Origin: Phycisphaerales bacterium UBA2402
GTDB taxonomy: Bacteria; Planctomycetota; Phycisphaerae; Phycisphaerales; UBA1924
DNA: 64,000 bases
NCBI GenBank assembly: GCA_002343715.1
Contig: DDSA01000167.1
Coordinates: forward strand, 92,076 to 156,075
Reading direction: 5' to 3'
Part shown: one piece after another, positions 9,499 through 17,798 of the stretch
How the letters are laid out: the number at the start of each line of letters is the position of its first letter
Numbering within the stretch: position 1 is the stretch's first letter
Notes under the pieces: model-generated
Seen by the model: only the letters and a program-made list of their open reading frames with translations
Told to the model about the DNA's origin: nothing
Database searches by the model: none
Made by a program: the position numbers and the translations under genes

Positions 9499-9596
9499 CA
9501 ACGGCATTCTTGATGAAGGCAAATTACCCACCTTATCAAACAAAGATATACTGTTCTAGACGACTTGAAATTTTCGGCAACTACTGCAAATAAGGC
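9499..9596 (+). other. AT-richer spacer, no gene
   Basis: These bases are lower in GC than their surroundings and hold no reading frame or clear terminator. They separate the GH144-like gene from the promoter of the next gene, suggesting independent transcription. Confidence 0.4.
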
Positions 9597-9638
9597 TTGA
9601 CAGAAGGCGTTCCTCTTGCGACAATGAAAACGTTTCCA
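9597..9638 (+). promoter_or_regulatory. Consensus promoter with LacI-type operator
   Basis: TTGACA (9597-9602) is a perfect -35. GACAAT (9620-9625) is the -10, with exact 17-base spacing. The palindrome TGAAAACGTTTCCA (9625-9638), with the central CG typical of LacI-family operators, starts on the last base of the -10 and covers +1. This is a textbook repression site. The same geometry and nearly the same palindrome occur at 7919-7937. Confidence 0.75.
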
Positions 9639-9712
9639 TGACGTGAACTATCGCGTCACTATCGTGGAGTCATTTCCTATCGTTCTGAGTTGAGAGAAGA
9701 GGAGCAGACACT

Positions 9713-10510
9713 ATGACACTCGGTCGTTCGTGCGGCGTTGCCGCTCTGGCTGTGGTTGCCTTCGCCGGTCTGGCGATGGCGACCGACATTTCCACGGTGA
9801 ATAGTTGGAAGGTTGAGGAGCGCGTCTTCAACGACTTCCCCACCACCACACTGACCACGGTCAACAACTACCCTGTCGAACTCAGCTTCGATGAACAGTT
9901 CGAGTTGGGCGCGGTAGGCAACTTCGCCAACAAGCACGTCGGCTGGATCAGCAACGACGGCGGCGCAACACGATTCCAGAACAACTACGCCCAGAGTTGG
10001 GTGATGGAGTTCGATGTCAGCATCACCGCCCCCGACGGTTCTCCCCGTAAAGAAGCGGGCATCGAAGTCCGCAATCCCCGCCCTCGTCTGGGTTACACCG
10101 ACGAAGGGCAACTCCTGATCGCCAGCGATGGTGAAGTTGCCATCTTCGGCGGCGTCATGCCCTTCACCGGCTTGGGGTTCGTCTATACCCTGGGCACCAC
10201 TGCTCACGTGCGCTTCGAGTACTTCGCCCCCGGCTCGGCCGACCCCACCAAGGGCGCGTACATGCTGACCTTCACCGATGCCGTTACGGGCGTTCACAGC
10301 AGCGGACTCAAGGTCTGGGGAAATGAGCCGGATGAACTCTACGGGTTCAACTACGGCGCGGAGTTCGGTCTCAAGGCCCAGAACCAGCGCAATCCGCGCA
10401 TCGCCGACTCCTCCGACATCGTGTACGGCAACTTCAGCGTGGTCCCCGCACCCGCCGCCACGGCGCTCCTTGGCCTGGCCGGTCTCGTTGCGGGTCGTCG
10501 TCGCCGCTGA
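9713..10510 (+). CDS. PEP-CTERM-type exported protein under LacI-type control
   Basis: 265 residues, ATG preceded by GAGAAGAGGAGCAG. A signal peptide (GVAALAVVAFAGLAMA) leads into a beta-rich domain of about 215 residues that resembles a jelly-roll or concanavalin-like carbohydrate-binding fold in texture (SWVMEFDVSITAPDG, then IEVRNPRPRLGYTDEG); this is inference. The last 22 residues are a PEP-CTERM-like anchor, VPAPAATALLGLAGLVAG followed by RRRR, which an exosortase would cleave and sort. Its promoter carries an operator almost identical to that in front of the GH144-like gene, so the two are probably one regulon for glycan binding and degradation. A strong terminator follows the gene. 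Confidence 0.8.
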   Translation: MTLGRSCGVAALAVVAFAGLAMATDISTVNSWKVEERVFNDFPTTTLTTVNNYPVELSFDEQFELGAVGNFANKHVGWISNDGGATRFQNNYAQSWVMEFDVSITAPDGSPRKEAGIEVRNPRPRLGYTDEGQLLIASDGEVAIFGGVMPFTGLGFVYTLGTTAHVRFEYFAPGSADPTKGAYMLTFTDAVTGVHSSGLKVWGNEPDELYGFNYGAEFGLKAQNQRNPRIADSSDIVYGNFSVVPAPAATALLGLAGLVAGRRRR

Positions 10511-10534
10511 TTGACTCTTTATTCACTCCTTATG

Positions 10535-10566
10535 CAACGGCCGCTTGAAGCGGTCGTTGTTTTTTT
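10535..10566 (+). terminator. Intrinsic terminator
   Basis: CAACGGCCGC pairs with GCGGTCGTTG (one G-U pair) around a TTGAA loop and is followed by seven T (10560-10566). It lies 24 bases after the stop of the PEP-CTERM gene. Confidence 0.9.
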
Positions 10567-10801
10567 GATGATCGTTTCTGCATCTGGTTGGATACGTACA
10601 TGATGTTTCGGGCCTGTGAAGGTGAGTTTGAACGATCCGTACACAGAGACAAATACCTACGTACAACGGTAAACTCAATCTGAACATTACCCAAACACGT
10701 CGATGCCAAAGACTTCACACCATCAATCTCTCACGCACAACGATGCCGGGATCGAGTCGGTTAGCACAAGTCAGCCTGTAACGCCGTATGCTCTATCAGA
10801 C

Positions 10802-12775
10802 ATGATCTTCTGCCGACAGTTCTTCATTGTTATCGCCCTGCTTTGCGCGGTGTGTACCCCGTCCTTGGCTCAAACTGATAGCCCGATTTCGGTATCCGTG
10901 CGAATCGACCGGGAAGCCGCGACCCCGGGTGGGCGCGCTGTGCTCGCCGTGATCTACGACATGGACGAGCAATGGCATATCAACACTGAAAACCCCAAAC
11001 CACCCGAAGGCCTCGACCTCTTCGCGATCCCAACGACGCTGACGGTCACCCCTCCCTCCGGAGCCAGGATCGGCCCCACCCAGTGGCCCAAGCCTTACCT
11101 CATTGACGTGCCGGTCGGCAAGAGCCGCACCGCCAAGTACGGCGTCTTTGGGCAGCGTGCCGTGGTTCTCGTTCCCGTGTTGATCGACGTCGGGGCGAGC
11201 GGTGAACTTTCCTTTGATGTGACCACCACATTCCAAGCCTGCAACGACAAAACCTGCCTCGCGGAGGAAGAGGTTACGACTCGCGCATCACTGCGCATCG
11301 ACCCCGCCGCGGCCCCGATCACCTCGTGGTCCGGTGATTTTGCCGCCTTCGACGTGGCGGGATTCTCCGCATCGAGGGACACGTTGCCGACTCAGGGGGT
11401 GATCTCGAACCCGGCACCTGCCGCCGGCCCGCTGACCTTTGATGTGTTCGGATGGAAGTTCTCGATCAATCCATCCGGAACAGGCGGCCTGGCACTCCTC
11501 GCGCTGATTTCCCTGGCGGGCGGGTTCATTCTGAACTTCACACCGTGCGTACTGCCGGTGGTACCCCTCAAGGTCGTCGCGCTTTCTCAAGGTGGCAAAA
11601 CCCGCGGAAAGACCCTGCTCCTCGGCCTGCTCATGTGCGCGGGGATCATCGCCTTCTGGCTCGCGATCGGCGCGACAATCGCCCTCAGCACCAGTTTCAA
11701 GTCGGCCAGCACCATCATCAGTCACTGGTGGTTCGCCGTGGGGATGGGAGTTTTCATGGCCGCGATGGGACTCTCGATGTTCGGCGCCTTCACCGTCGGC
11801 CTTCCCAACTGGGTCTATACGGTCAACCCCCGCCACGACACACTGCACGGGTCGTTTCTTTTCGGTGTTCTGACCGCCGTGCTCGCTACACCCTGCGTCG
11901 CCCCGCTCGGCGGCACCGCCATGGGGTGGGCGGCGTTTCAGCCCGCTGCCAAGACGCTCCTGGTGTTCAGCGCGATCGGCATCGGCATGGCCCTGCCGTA
12001 CCTTGTCCTGGCCGCGAACCCGTCCTGGGTCGAGAAAGTTCCTCGAGCCGGTGCGATGAGCGAACTGGTGAAGCAGATCATGGGTCTGCTGATGTTCGCG
12101 GTCGCCGCGTTCTTCATCGGTGCCGGGCTGCTGACACTCCGCGCATCCCACCCGTGGATCGTCGAGGTCGTCCACTGGTGGTTCGCCGCGGCGTTCTCCG
12201 CCATCGCCGGAGCATGGCTCATCTTCCGCGCCTGGCCGCTGGCCCGCCTCCGCGGCAGGGCCGTAGGCGTGATCCTCGGGCTTCTCTTCATCGCCTCGGG
12301 CGTGGGGATTGCGCAGCATTTCACCGGAGTGGCACGCGAGAACTTTTCCCCGGAGACAGCGGCGGGCTCTCATGGACCGTGGAAGCGTTTCTCACACGCC
12401 GCCTTTGAGCAGGCGAGAAGCGATAACAAGGTCATCGTGGTCTTGACGACCGCGGTCTGGTGCATCAACTGTAAACCGCTCGAAGCCCAGTTCCGCAGCC
12501 CCGAAGCCATCGCCGCGCTGACCGCGCCGGGCGTTGCAGCGTTCAAGGTCGATCTGAGCGCCAAGGACGGCCCGGGCAGTCCCTCTCGCGAAGATTGGGA
12601 ATATCTCCGCAGTATTCGCGAGGCCGGCCCGCCGGTTCTTACTGTCTATGCGCCCGGGCGTGACGAGCCTATTTTCAAGAGTAACGCCTACACCCTCGGC
12701 GGGGTTCTCGCGGCGATGAGAGAGGCGGGAGCCGACATCCGGATCGGCGCGGTCAACGCGGCGGGATCACCGTGA
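10802..12775 (+). CDS. dsbD: Thiol:disulfide interchange protein DsbD
   Basis: 657 residues from the ATG at 10802. The frame is open 33 codons further, but only this start gives a proper signal peptide (FFIVIALLCAVCTPSLAQ). Domain order is that of DsbD. A periplasmic DsbD-alpha immunoglobulin-like domain has a CNDKTC cysteine pair. Eight transmembrane helices follow, with the redox cysteines in NFTPCVLPVVPLK and ATPCVAPLGG. A C-terminal thioredoxin-like domain has WCINCK. It should carry electrons from cytoplasmic thioredoxin across the inner membrane to periplasmic thiol enzymes or cytochrome c maturation. The stop overlaps the start of arfB by four bases (GTGA). No clear Shine-Dalgarno or promoter was found upstream. 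Confidence 0.93.
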   Translation: MIFCRQFFIVIALLCAVCTPSLAQTDSPISVSVRIDREAATPGGRAVLAVIYDMDEQWHINTENPKPPEGLDLFAIPTTLTVTPPSGARIGPTQWPKPYLIDVPVGKSRTAKYGVFGQRAVVLVPVLIDVGASGELSFDVTTTFQACNDKTCLAEEEVTTRASLRIDPAAAPITSWSGDFAAFDVAGFSASRDTLPTQGVISNPAPAAGPLTFDVFGWKFSINPSGTGGLALLALISLAGGFILNFTPCVLPVVPLKVVALSQGGKTRGKTLLLGLLMCAGIIAFWLAIGATIALSTSFKSASTIISHWWFAVGMGVFMAAMGLSMFGAFTVGLPNWVYTVNPRHDTLHGSFLFGVLTAVLATPCVAPLGGTAMGWAAFQPAAKTLLVFSAIGIGMALPYLVLAANPSWVEKVPRAGAMSELVKQIMGLLMFAVAAFFIGAGLLTLRASHPWIVEVVHWWFAAAFSAIAGAWLIFRAWPLARLRGRAVGVILGLLFIASGVGIAQHFTGVARENFSPETAAGSHGPWKRFSHAAFEQARSDNKVIVVLTTAVWCINCKPLEAQFRSPEAIAALTAPGVAAFKVDLSAKDGPGSPSREDWEYLRSIREAGPPVLTVYAPGRDEPIFKSNAYTLGGVLAAMREAGADIRIGAVNAAGSP

Positions 12776-13218
12776 GCGAACCGGGCCACAACCCTGTACC
12801 CGTCGATGGGCTGCGCATCGGCCCGTCCCACACCATCCCGGCGGGGTTGATGGAGTTCACGTTCATCGCCAGTTCAGGCCCCGGTGGGCAGAACGTGAAC
12901 AAGCGAGCGACCAAATGCCGTCTGCGCATCCCTCTTGATGCACTGCCTCTCTCGCACGCCCAGCGAGCCCGTCTCGCCGCGATCGCAGGCCCATCGCTCA
13001 CGGACTCGGGGGATCTGCTCATCGATGCCGATGACAACCGCTCCCAACAACGCAACCGCGATGAATGCCTCGACAAACTCGCGGACCTCGTCCGACGCGC
13101 CCTGGTGACTCCCAAGGTGCGCCGTCCAACCAAGCCGTCTCGCGGAAGCAAAGAGCGACGGCTGCTCGCCAAACGCATCAACAGCGAGCGAAAGAAACGA
13201 AGGTCTGATTCGGATTGA
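12772..13218 (+). CDS. arfB: Alternative ribosome-rescue factor ArfB (YaeJ-type)
   Basis: 148 residues from a GTG that overlaps the dsbD stop. One RF-1 catalytic domain carries the GGQ motif at residues 38-40 (ASSGPGGQNVNKRATKCRLR) and there is no stop-codon recognition domain. The C-terminus is a highly basic tail (RGSKERRLLAKRINSERKKR), which in ArfB enters the empty mRNA channel of stalled ribosomes. It hydrolyses peptidyl-tRNA on non-stop complexes. Coupling to dsbD is odd functionally and may reflect only compact packing. A second, divergent RF-1-domain protein lies at 38739-39284. Confidence 0.92.
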   Translation: MSEPGHNPVPVDGLRIGPSHTIPAGLMEFTFIASSGPGGQNVNKRATKCRLRIPLDALPLSHAQRARLAAIAGPSLTDSGDLLIDADDNRSQQRNRDECLDKLADLVRRALVTPKVRRPTKPSRGSKERRLLAKRINSERKKRRSDSD

Positions 13219-13273
13219 ACCCGTCGCGTCGAGGCAGACCCGTTCGGAGACACCGTTGTGATGCACCGGGCGG

Positions 13274-15031
13274 CTACATCTTCCAGAGCGACCGCACGGA
13301 CCCGAGAAGCCGCTCGATGATGGCGCTGTCCATGCCCCGGCGTTCCATGACGTGCCGAGCCAGCGCGACGCCCGCCTCTCCTTCTTCGTACACCGACTTG
13401 CTCGCCCCCGCCGCGGCGAGCGCCTCCCGCTCGCTCAGGTAACGTGCGCGCACGGTAATCTCGATGGCGGGATTCAGTTCCCTCGCGGCGAGTACGAGCG
13501 CGGCCCGGTTGGACAGGTGGGGAAGAGTGATGACCAGGTGCACCGCGCGCCGCACACCGGCGGATTCGAGGATTTCCGGGTGCCCCCCATCGCCGTACAC
13601 CGCGATCCGTCCGGATGCGTTCAGCATCCGCACCGTGTGCATGTTCATCTCGATGACGGCCGTCTCCATGCCCGCATCGCGGAGGAGCGCATCCACGAGC
13701 CGGCCCACCGGCCCGTATCCAACGATCACCGCCAGCGGCTTTTCCGTTTTGTTCGCGGCCGATGCGGCGGAAGCGTTGATGCCGCGTGCCGCCCGCTCGG
13801 CCCGGGCGTTGAGCAGGTGCCACAACCAGGGCACACGTCTGAAGCCGGCTTCGATGCGATCGAGAGAACGGAACAGAATCGGGTTGAGCGTGATGGAAAA
13901 GATCGCCGCGGCCACCAGCACGTGACGCCCCTCATCGGGGAGCAACTTGTGCTCGCCGGCCACCTGCGCCAGGATGAACGAGAACTCGCCGATCTGCGCC
14001 AGGCCCAGCGCCACCGTCAAGCCTGTGCGAAGCGGTTTGCCGAGGGCGGCGACGATGATGAGGGCCGCCAGCGGCTTGACGATCAGCACGATGCCCAGCC
14101 CAGCCGCGGTCATCCAGGGCTCGCGCACGACGAATGACGGGTCGAAGAGCATGCCCACCGATACAAAGAAAAGCACCGCGAACGCATCGCGCATCGGCAG
14201 GGCATCCGCCGCCGCTTGGTGACTGACCGGGGACTGTGCCACGACCATCCCCGCGAGAAAAGCGCCGAGCGCCACCGATGCGCCAAAGAAGACCGCCGAG
14301 CCGACCGCGATGGCGATCGAAAAAACCAGCACGGTGAGCGTGAAGAGTTCCCGCGAACGCAGCGTGGCAACCTTGGTCAGTGCCCAGGGAATGAGCCTCG
14401 ACCCCGCGAGAAAGACCAACGCGACCAGCACCAGCAGTTTGCCCAGCGCCCACCCGATCTTCGTCAACGCCGAACCACCACCGACGCCCGATGCGCCCGC
14501 TTCTGTGACACTGTCCGCCGCCATAAGTGGGACCAGCACCAGGGCCAGCACCGTGAAGATGTCTTCAACGATCAGCCACCCCACGGCGACGTGCCCGTGG
14601 CTGGTGTTCAGCATGTCCCGGTCCATGAGCACGCGGAGCAGCACCACCGTGCTCGCCACCGCCATGGCCATGCCGAGCACGAAACTCGATTTATACGACC
14701 AGCCAAAGAAGTGAAACGCCACCATCGCCAGGATCGCCGCGGCGAGGCTCTGCCCGATTGCGCCGGGGATCGCCACCGACTTGACCGCCATCAGGTCCTT
14801 GGGATGAAAGTGCAGGCCCACACCGAACATCAGCAGGATCACCCCGATCTCGGCGAGTTGCTGGGCGAGTTCAATGTCACCCGCGAACCCCGGGGTGTAC
14901 GGGCCGATGACAATGCCCGCGAGGAGATACCCGACGATCGGCGATAGGCCGATGCGGTGCGTGAGCAGACCAAGAACCCACGCCGCCGCGAACCCGGCGG
15001 CGATCGTCGTCAGAAGCGGAACATCGTGCAT
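13274..15031 (-). CDS. ybaL: CPA2 cation:proton antiporter, YbaL/Kef type
   Basis: 585 residues from the ATG at 15031 (a TTG two codons upstream is also possible). The N-terminal 390 residues form the 12-13 helix Na+/H+-exchanger domain, closely like YbaL: MHDVPLLTTIAAGF, ISPIVGYLLAG-type SPIVGYLLAGIVIGPYTPGF, then LAEIGVILLMFGVGLHF and RDAFAVLFFVSVGMLFDP. The C-terminal 150 residues are a Rossmann RCK/TrkA-N domain (VIVGYGPVGRLVDALLRDAG) that should bind a nucleotide and gate K+/H+ exchange. No glutathione-regulation ancillary gene (kefF or kefG) is adjacent. It is convergent with arfB and divergent from the GH10-like gene. Confidence 0.92.
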   Translation of the reverse strand: MHDVPLLTTIAAGFAAAWVLGLLTHRIGLSPIVGYLLAGIVIGPYTPGFAGDIELAQQLAEIGVILLMFGVGLHFHPKDLMAVKSVAIPGAIGQSLAAAILAMVAFHFFGWSYKSSFVLGMAMAVASTVVLLRVLMDRDMLNTSHGHVAVGWLIVEDIFTVLALVLVPLMAADSVTEAGASGVGGGSALTKIGWALGKLLVLVALVFLAGSRLIPWALTKVATLRSRELFTLTVLVFSIAIAVGSAVFFGASVALGAFLAGMVVAQSPVSHQAAADALPMRDAFAVLFFVSVGMLFDPSFVVREPWMTAAGLGIVLIVKPLAALIIVAALGKPLRTGLTVALGLAQIGEFSFILAQVAGEHKLLPDEGRHVLVAAAIFSITLNPILFRSLDRIEAGFRRVPWLWHLLNARAERAARGINASAASAANKTEKPLAVIVGYGPVGRLVDALLRDAGMETAVIEMNMHTVRMLNASGRIAVYGDGGHPEILESAGVRRAVHLVITLPHLSNRAALVLAARELNPAIEITVRARYLSEREALAAAGASKSVYEEGEAGVALARHVMERRGMDSAIIERLLGSVRSLWKM

Positions 15032-15168
15032 CGACAAGCATACCCGTATGAGCCATCGCGTTCTGCCGATGCGAGATCAAGGCGAGTACACCGTGCCCGA
15101 CTGACTCATCGTACCGAGATCCTCCGACGATCCAGTGCATTCACCCAAGCCGGGGGTAAACACCCGTT

Positions 15169-15200
15169 CCGTTCCGAACGGCAAGGCAAATTGGCCTTGC
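15169..15200. repeat. Two adjacent palindromes between ybaL and the GH10-like gene
   Basis: CCGTTC-C-GAACGG (15169-15181) is followed immediately by GCAAGGC (15181-15187) and GCCTTGC (15194-15200). They sit in a 297-base divergent intergenic region (15032-15328) that otherwise holds nothing recognisable. They may be operators; no protein can be assigned. Confidence 0.35.
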
Positions 15201-15328
15201 TGAGCCGCAGATGGGCCTCCGTCCCTTCCCCAATAATCCCCTTCCATCCGGTCGACTCCGGGCGGCGGGCGACGAATGATCCCGCTCGCGAATCCCGCGA
15301 CGGTCGCTACCGGAGGACGAAGGTTCGG

Positions 15329-17041
15329 ATGCTGAGTTTCGTAGTCTTTGATGCCGATGGGGTCGATGGGCGCAACTTTCCGCCCCGGCACGCCTACCTC
15401 GTAGGTCCCGATGACACGCCCGTGCAGGGCACCATCGCCCTGCGCACCGGGGTGGTTGATGCGGCCAAGGCCGTCCACACCACCGTCGGCCTGGCCGTGC
15501 AGGTGGTGGTCGGTCATTCGTCGGACAACGGGACGGCGGGGCCCGGGGTGCTGGGCCTTTTGAATGTCCAGACATGCCTGCTCCCAGACCATGTTCAGCC
15601 GTACTTGTTGACCATCGAACTGGCCCGTCACCGGATCATGTTCTTCCTGAACAAACTGGAGGACTGGGGCCTGTTTGAACTCGCGGCCGATCACCCGACT
15701 CTGGCCCGCTTCGAGCAGGCCCGGGCCGCATTCACCGAAGCCCTCGTAGCCCAGAGGGGTACCGCCGAGGAGGAACCCGAGGCTCCACGGGGCGGCTTCT
15801 GCGCCAAGGCCGACCGTCTCGCGAGCCACGCGCTTTCGCTTTCCATATCAGCGGGTGAGAGCCTGGCCCTTCTCAATGCCGAGCGTCAGTTCCGCATGCG
15901 GGCGGCCGGGGCCGGGTACAAGGAAGCACGCGAACACCTCGCCCGTCTGACACCCGAGACGCCCCCGCCCGGAGTTCCCCTTGTCGTGCCCGGCACGGGC
16001 CACTGTGTCGTGGCCGATCCGGTGCAGATCGGGTGCGCCATCTCCCCCGGCACATTCACGGAGAGCCAGCAGCGTGCGGTGATCGCGGCGTGCGATTTCA
16101 TCACCATGCCGATGCGGTGGATCGACCTCGAACCCACGGAAGGAAAGCAGAACTTCGCCGCGACAGACCGTTGGATCGAGTGGGCGATCCGCACGGCGAA
16201 GTTGCCCGTGGTGGGAGGCCCGCTGATCGACTTCCGCCCGCAGTGCGCGCCCGAGTGGCTCTTCATCTGGGAGAATGATTACGAGACGCTGCGCGACCTG
16301 GTCTATGAACACGTGCAGGCGGTGGTTATCCGCTACCGCCGAACGGTGACCCGCTGGACGGTGGCCAGCGGTCTGCACGTCAACACCAACTTCAAACTCA
16401 GCTTCGAGCAGGTGCTGGACCTCACGAAGATGTGCATCCAACTGGTCCGGAAGAACCACCCGGCCGGCAAGGTGCAACTGGAGATCAGCCAGCCCTGGGG
16501 CGAGTACCACGCCCACAACCGCCGCAGTATTCCGCCGTACGTCTACGCCGAGGCAGTGGTCCAGACGGGCGCAGCGCATCCGCCTTCACAGGTCGATTCC
16601 ATCGCGCTGCGCATGCAGATGGGCAACGCCGAACCCGGCCTGGCGACCCGCGACCTCATGGCCTTTTCGGCGATGCTCGACCGCTTCGCCACGCTGGAGA
16701 AACCGATCGCGGTGACGGCCCTGGGTGCGCCCTCGGCACCGATCACGCCCAAGCCCTACCGATCCCGCGCCGGCACGGAGGCGGGCGACGCCTTCGAGCC
16801 GGGATATTGGCGACAGCCGTGGAGTGAATCTCAGCAGGCAGACTGGCTGACCAATGCCATGCTCATCGCGGCTTCGAAACCTTACGTCCAGAACATCTGT
16901 TGGCAGGAACTCACCGACCAGCCGGGCGGGCCAGAAATGCCTTTCGGTGGCCTGCTGCATGCGAACGGTGCCCCCAAGGCATCATTCTCAAAGATGGCAC
17001 AGGTACGAAAGGCCATCAAGGAAGGCCAATGGCCCCTCTGA
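15329..17041 (+). CDS. GH10-like (xylanase-fold) protein lacking the catalytic glutamates
   Basis: 570 residues from the ATG at 15329 (GGAGG 12 bases and AAGG five bases upstream); the frame is open upstream only as a shadow of ybaL. The N-terminal 170 residues resemble the carbohydrate-binding region found in a planctomycete protein group annotated as endo-1,4-beta-xylanase. Residues about 210-560 form a GH10-like barrel (FDFITMP-type DFITMPMRWIDLEPTEGKQN, WLFIWENDYETLRDLVY, QPWGEYHAHNRRSIPP, CWQELTD). The acid/base position reads WTVASGLHVN instead of W-x-V-x-N-E. The nucleophile strand reads KPIAVTALGAPS instead of the expected T-E-L-D. It is therefore probably not a xylanase; it may bind glycans or use other residues. 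No signal peptide is seen, so it may be cytoplasmic. Confidence 0.75.
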   Translation: MLSFVVFDADGVDGRNFPPRHAYLVGPDDTPVQGTIALRTGVVDAAKAVHTTVGLAVQVVVGHSSDNGTAGPGVLGLLNVQTCLLPDHVQPYLLTIELARHRIMFFLNKLEDWGLFELAADHPTLARFEQARAAFTEALVAQRGTAEEEPEAPRGGFCAKADRLASHALSLSISAGESLALLNAERQFRMRAAGAGYKEAREHLARLTPETPPPGVPLVVPGTGHCVVADPVQIGCAISPGTFTESQQRAVIAACDFITMPMRWIDLEPTEGKQNFAATDRWIEWAIRTAKLPVVGGPLIDFRPQCAPEWLFIWENDYETLRDLVYEHVQAVVIRYRRTVTRWTVASGLHVNTNFKLSFEQVLDLTKMCIQLVRKNHPAGKVQLEISQPWGEYHAHNRRSIPPYVYAEAVVQTGAAHPPSQVDSIALRMQMGNAEPGLATRDLMAFSAMLDRFATLEKPIAVTALGAPSAPITPKPYRSRAGTEAGDAFEPGYWRQPWSESQQADWLTNAMLIAASKPYVQNICWQELTDQPGGPEMPFGGLLHANGAPKASFSKMAQVRKAIKEGQWPL

Positions 17042-17076
17042 CTCCCCGCGGCCCGAATCGCTCGGGCGGCGAGTTT

Positions 17077-17517
17077 TCAGCGAGTTTTTCCGATCGATGA
17101 CCATTCATCCGCGTCCAGGAATCTGTCTCGGATCGCCGGGGTCGGTGCCAGACACGTTTTCCGTGAACCGAACCACCGGTTGCGCCGCTCCGCGAACGCG
17201 ACGTAGAGACGATCACGGATCGGCCGCGGGATCAGCAGCGCCGCCGCCGCGAGCGACCACGGAAAGCCAAGCCCGCGTGCGATCCCGATCGCCGCGTCCG
17301 AACGCAAGCGGGGCCGGACGCTCCCAGGAACGAAGAGCACAACACTCTCCGGGATCGGCTCGCGCACGCCGGCATCGGCGAGCGCCTTGCTTCCGGCGCT
17401 CGATTGGAGTGCCGCAAACCTGAACAGACCCCGCGCATCGCGTCGGATGATCCACACAACCACGCTGTTGCAGAGATTGCAGTGACCATCGAAGAGCACC
17501 AGGAACGATGTTGTCAT
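17077..17517 (-). CDS. DCC-family thiol-disulfide oxidoreductase-like protein (DUF393, YuxK type)
   Basis: 146 residues from the ATG at 17517; the longer frame upstream lacks support. The N-terminus has the family signature LVLFDGHCNLCNSVV (D-x-x-C-x-x-C), followed by RRDARGLFRFAALQSSAG and a C-terminal RNRWFGSRKTCLAP, all typical of DUF393. Members are predicted thiol-disulfide oxidoreductases with a thioredoxin-like fold, but substrates are unknown. It is convergent with the GH10-like gene. A 6-base GCCCGA/TCGGGC hairpin at 17051-17067 lies between the two stop codons. Confidence 0.85.
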   Translation of the reverse strand: MTTSFLVLFDGHCNLCNSVVVWIIRRDARGLFRFAALQSSAGSKALADAGVREPIPESVVLFVPGSVRPRLRSDAAIGIARGLGFPWSLAAAALLIPRPIRDRLYVAFAERRNRWFGSRKTCLAPTPAIRDRFLDADEWSSIGKTR

Positions 17518-17798
17518 GGTTGAACTTTCGCCGGTCAAGGCTCGCAGACGATAACTCGCGCCCTGCCGTGACGCCGAGGCTGTGGAACCGAAGCCGGCTG
17601 AGTACGTCCGCAACGGATCACTTCTACACGTCTCCCGATAAAGCCGCTCCCTTCACAGCCATGCTCGATCCGCGAACGTATCGCAGGCACACCCGCCCAC
17701 GCAGGATGATCGATACTCGATCCACACGCGTCACCGCAACAACGCTTCATGGTACAGCAACACACGCCTGATCGATCTGCCGCGTACGCAGCAAAGTC
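17518..17798. other. Intergenic region with nothing recognised
   Basis: These 281 bases hold no supported reading frame, tRNA or strong terminator. The region should contain the promoter of the DCC-family gene on the minus strand. Confidence 0.4.

Noticed and set aside
14957-15328. 5' extension of the GH10-like reading frame
   Set aside because: It overlaps the ybaL start region antisense, is basic low-complexity sequence and has no ribosome binding site; the ATG at 15329 has GGAGG and AAGG upstream and begins the family-like sequence.
17051-17067. GCCCGA/TCGGGC hairpin as an intrinsic terminator of the GH10-like gene
   Set aside because: Only six base pairs, with the T-run starting six or more bases downstream; too weak to call.
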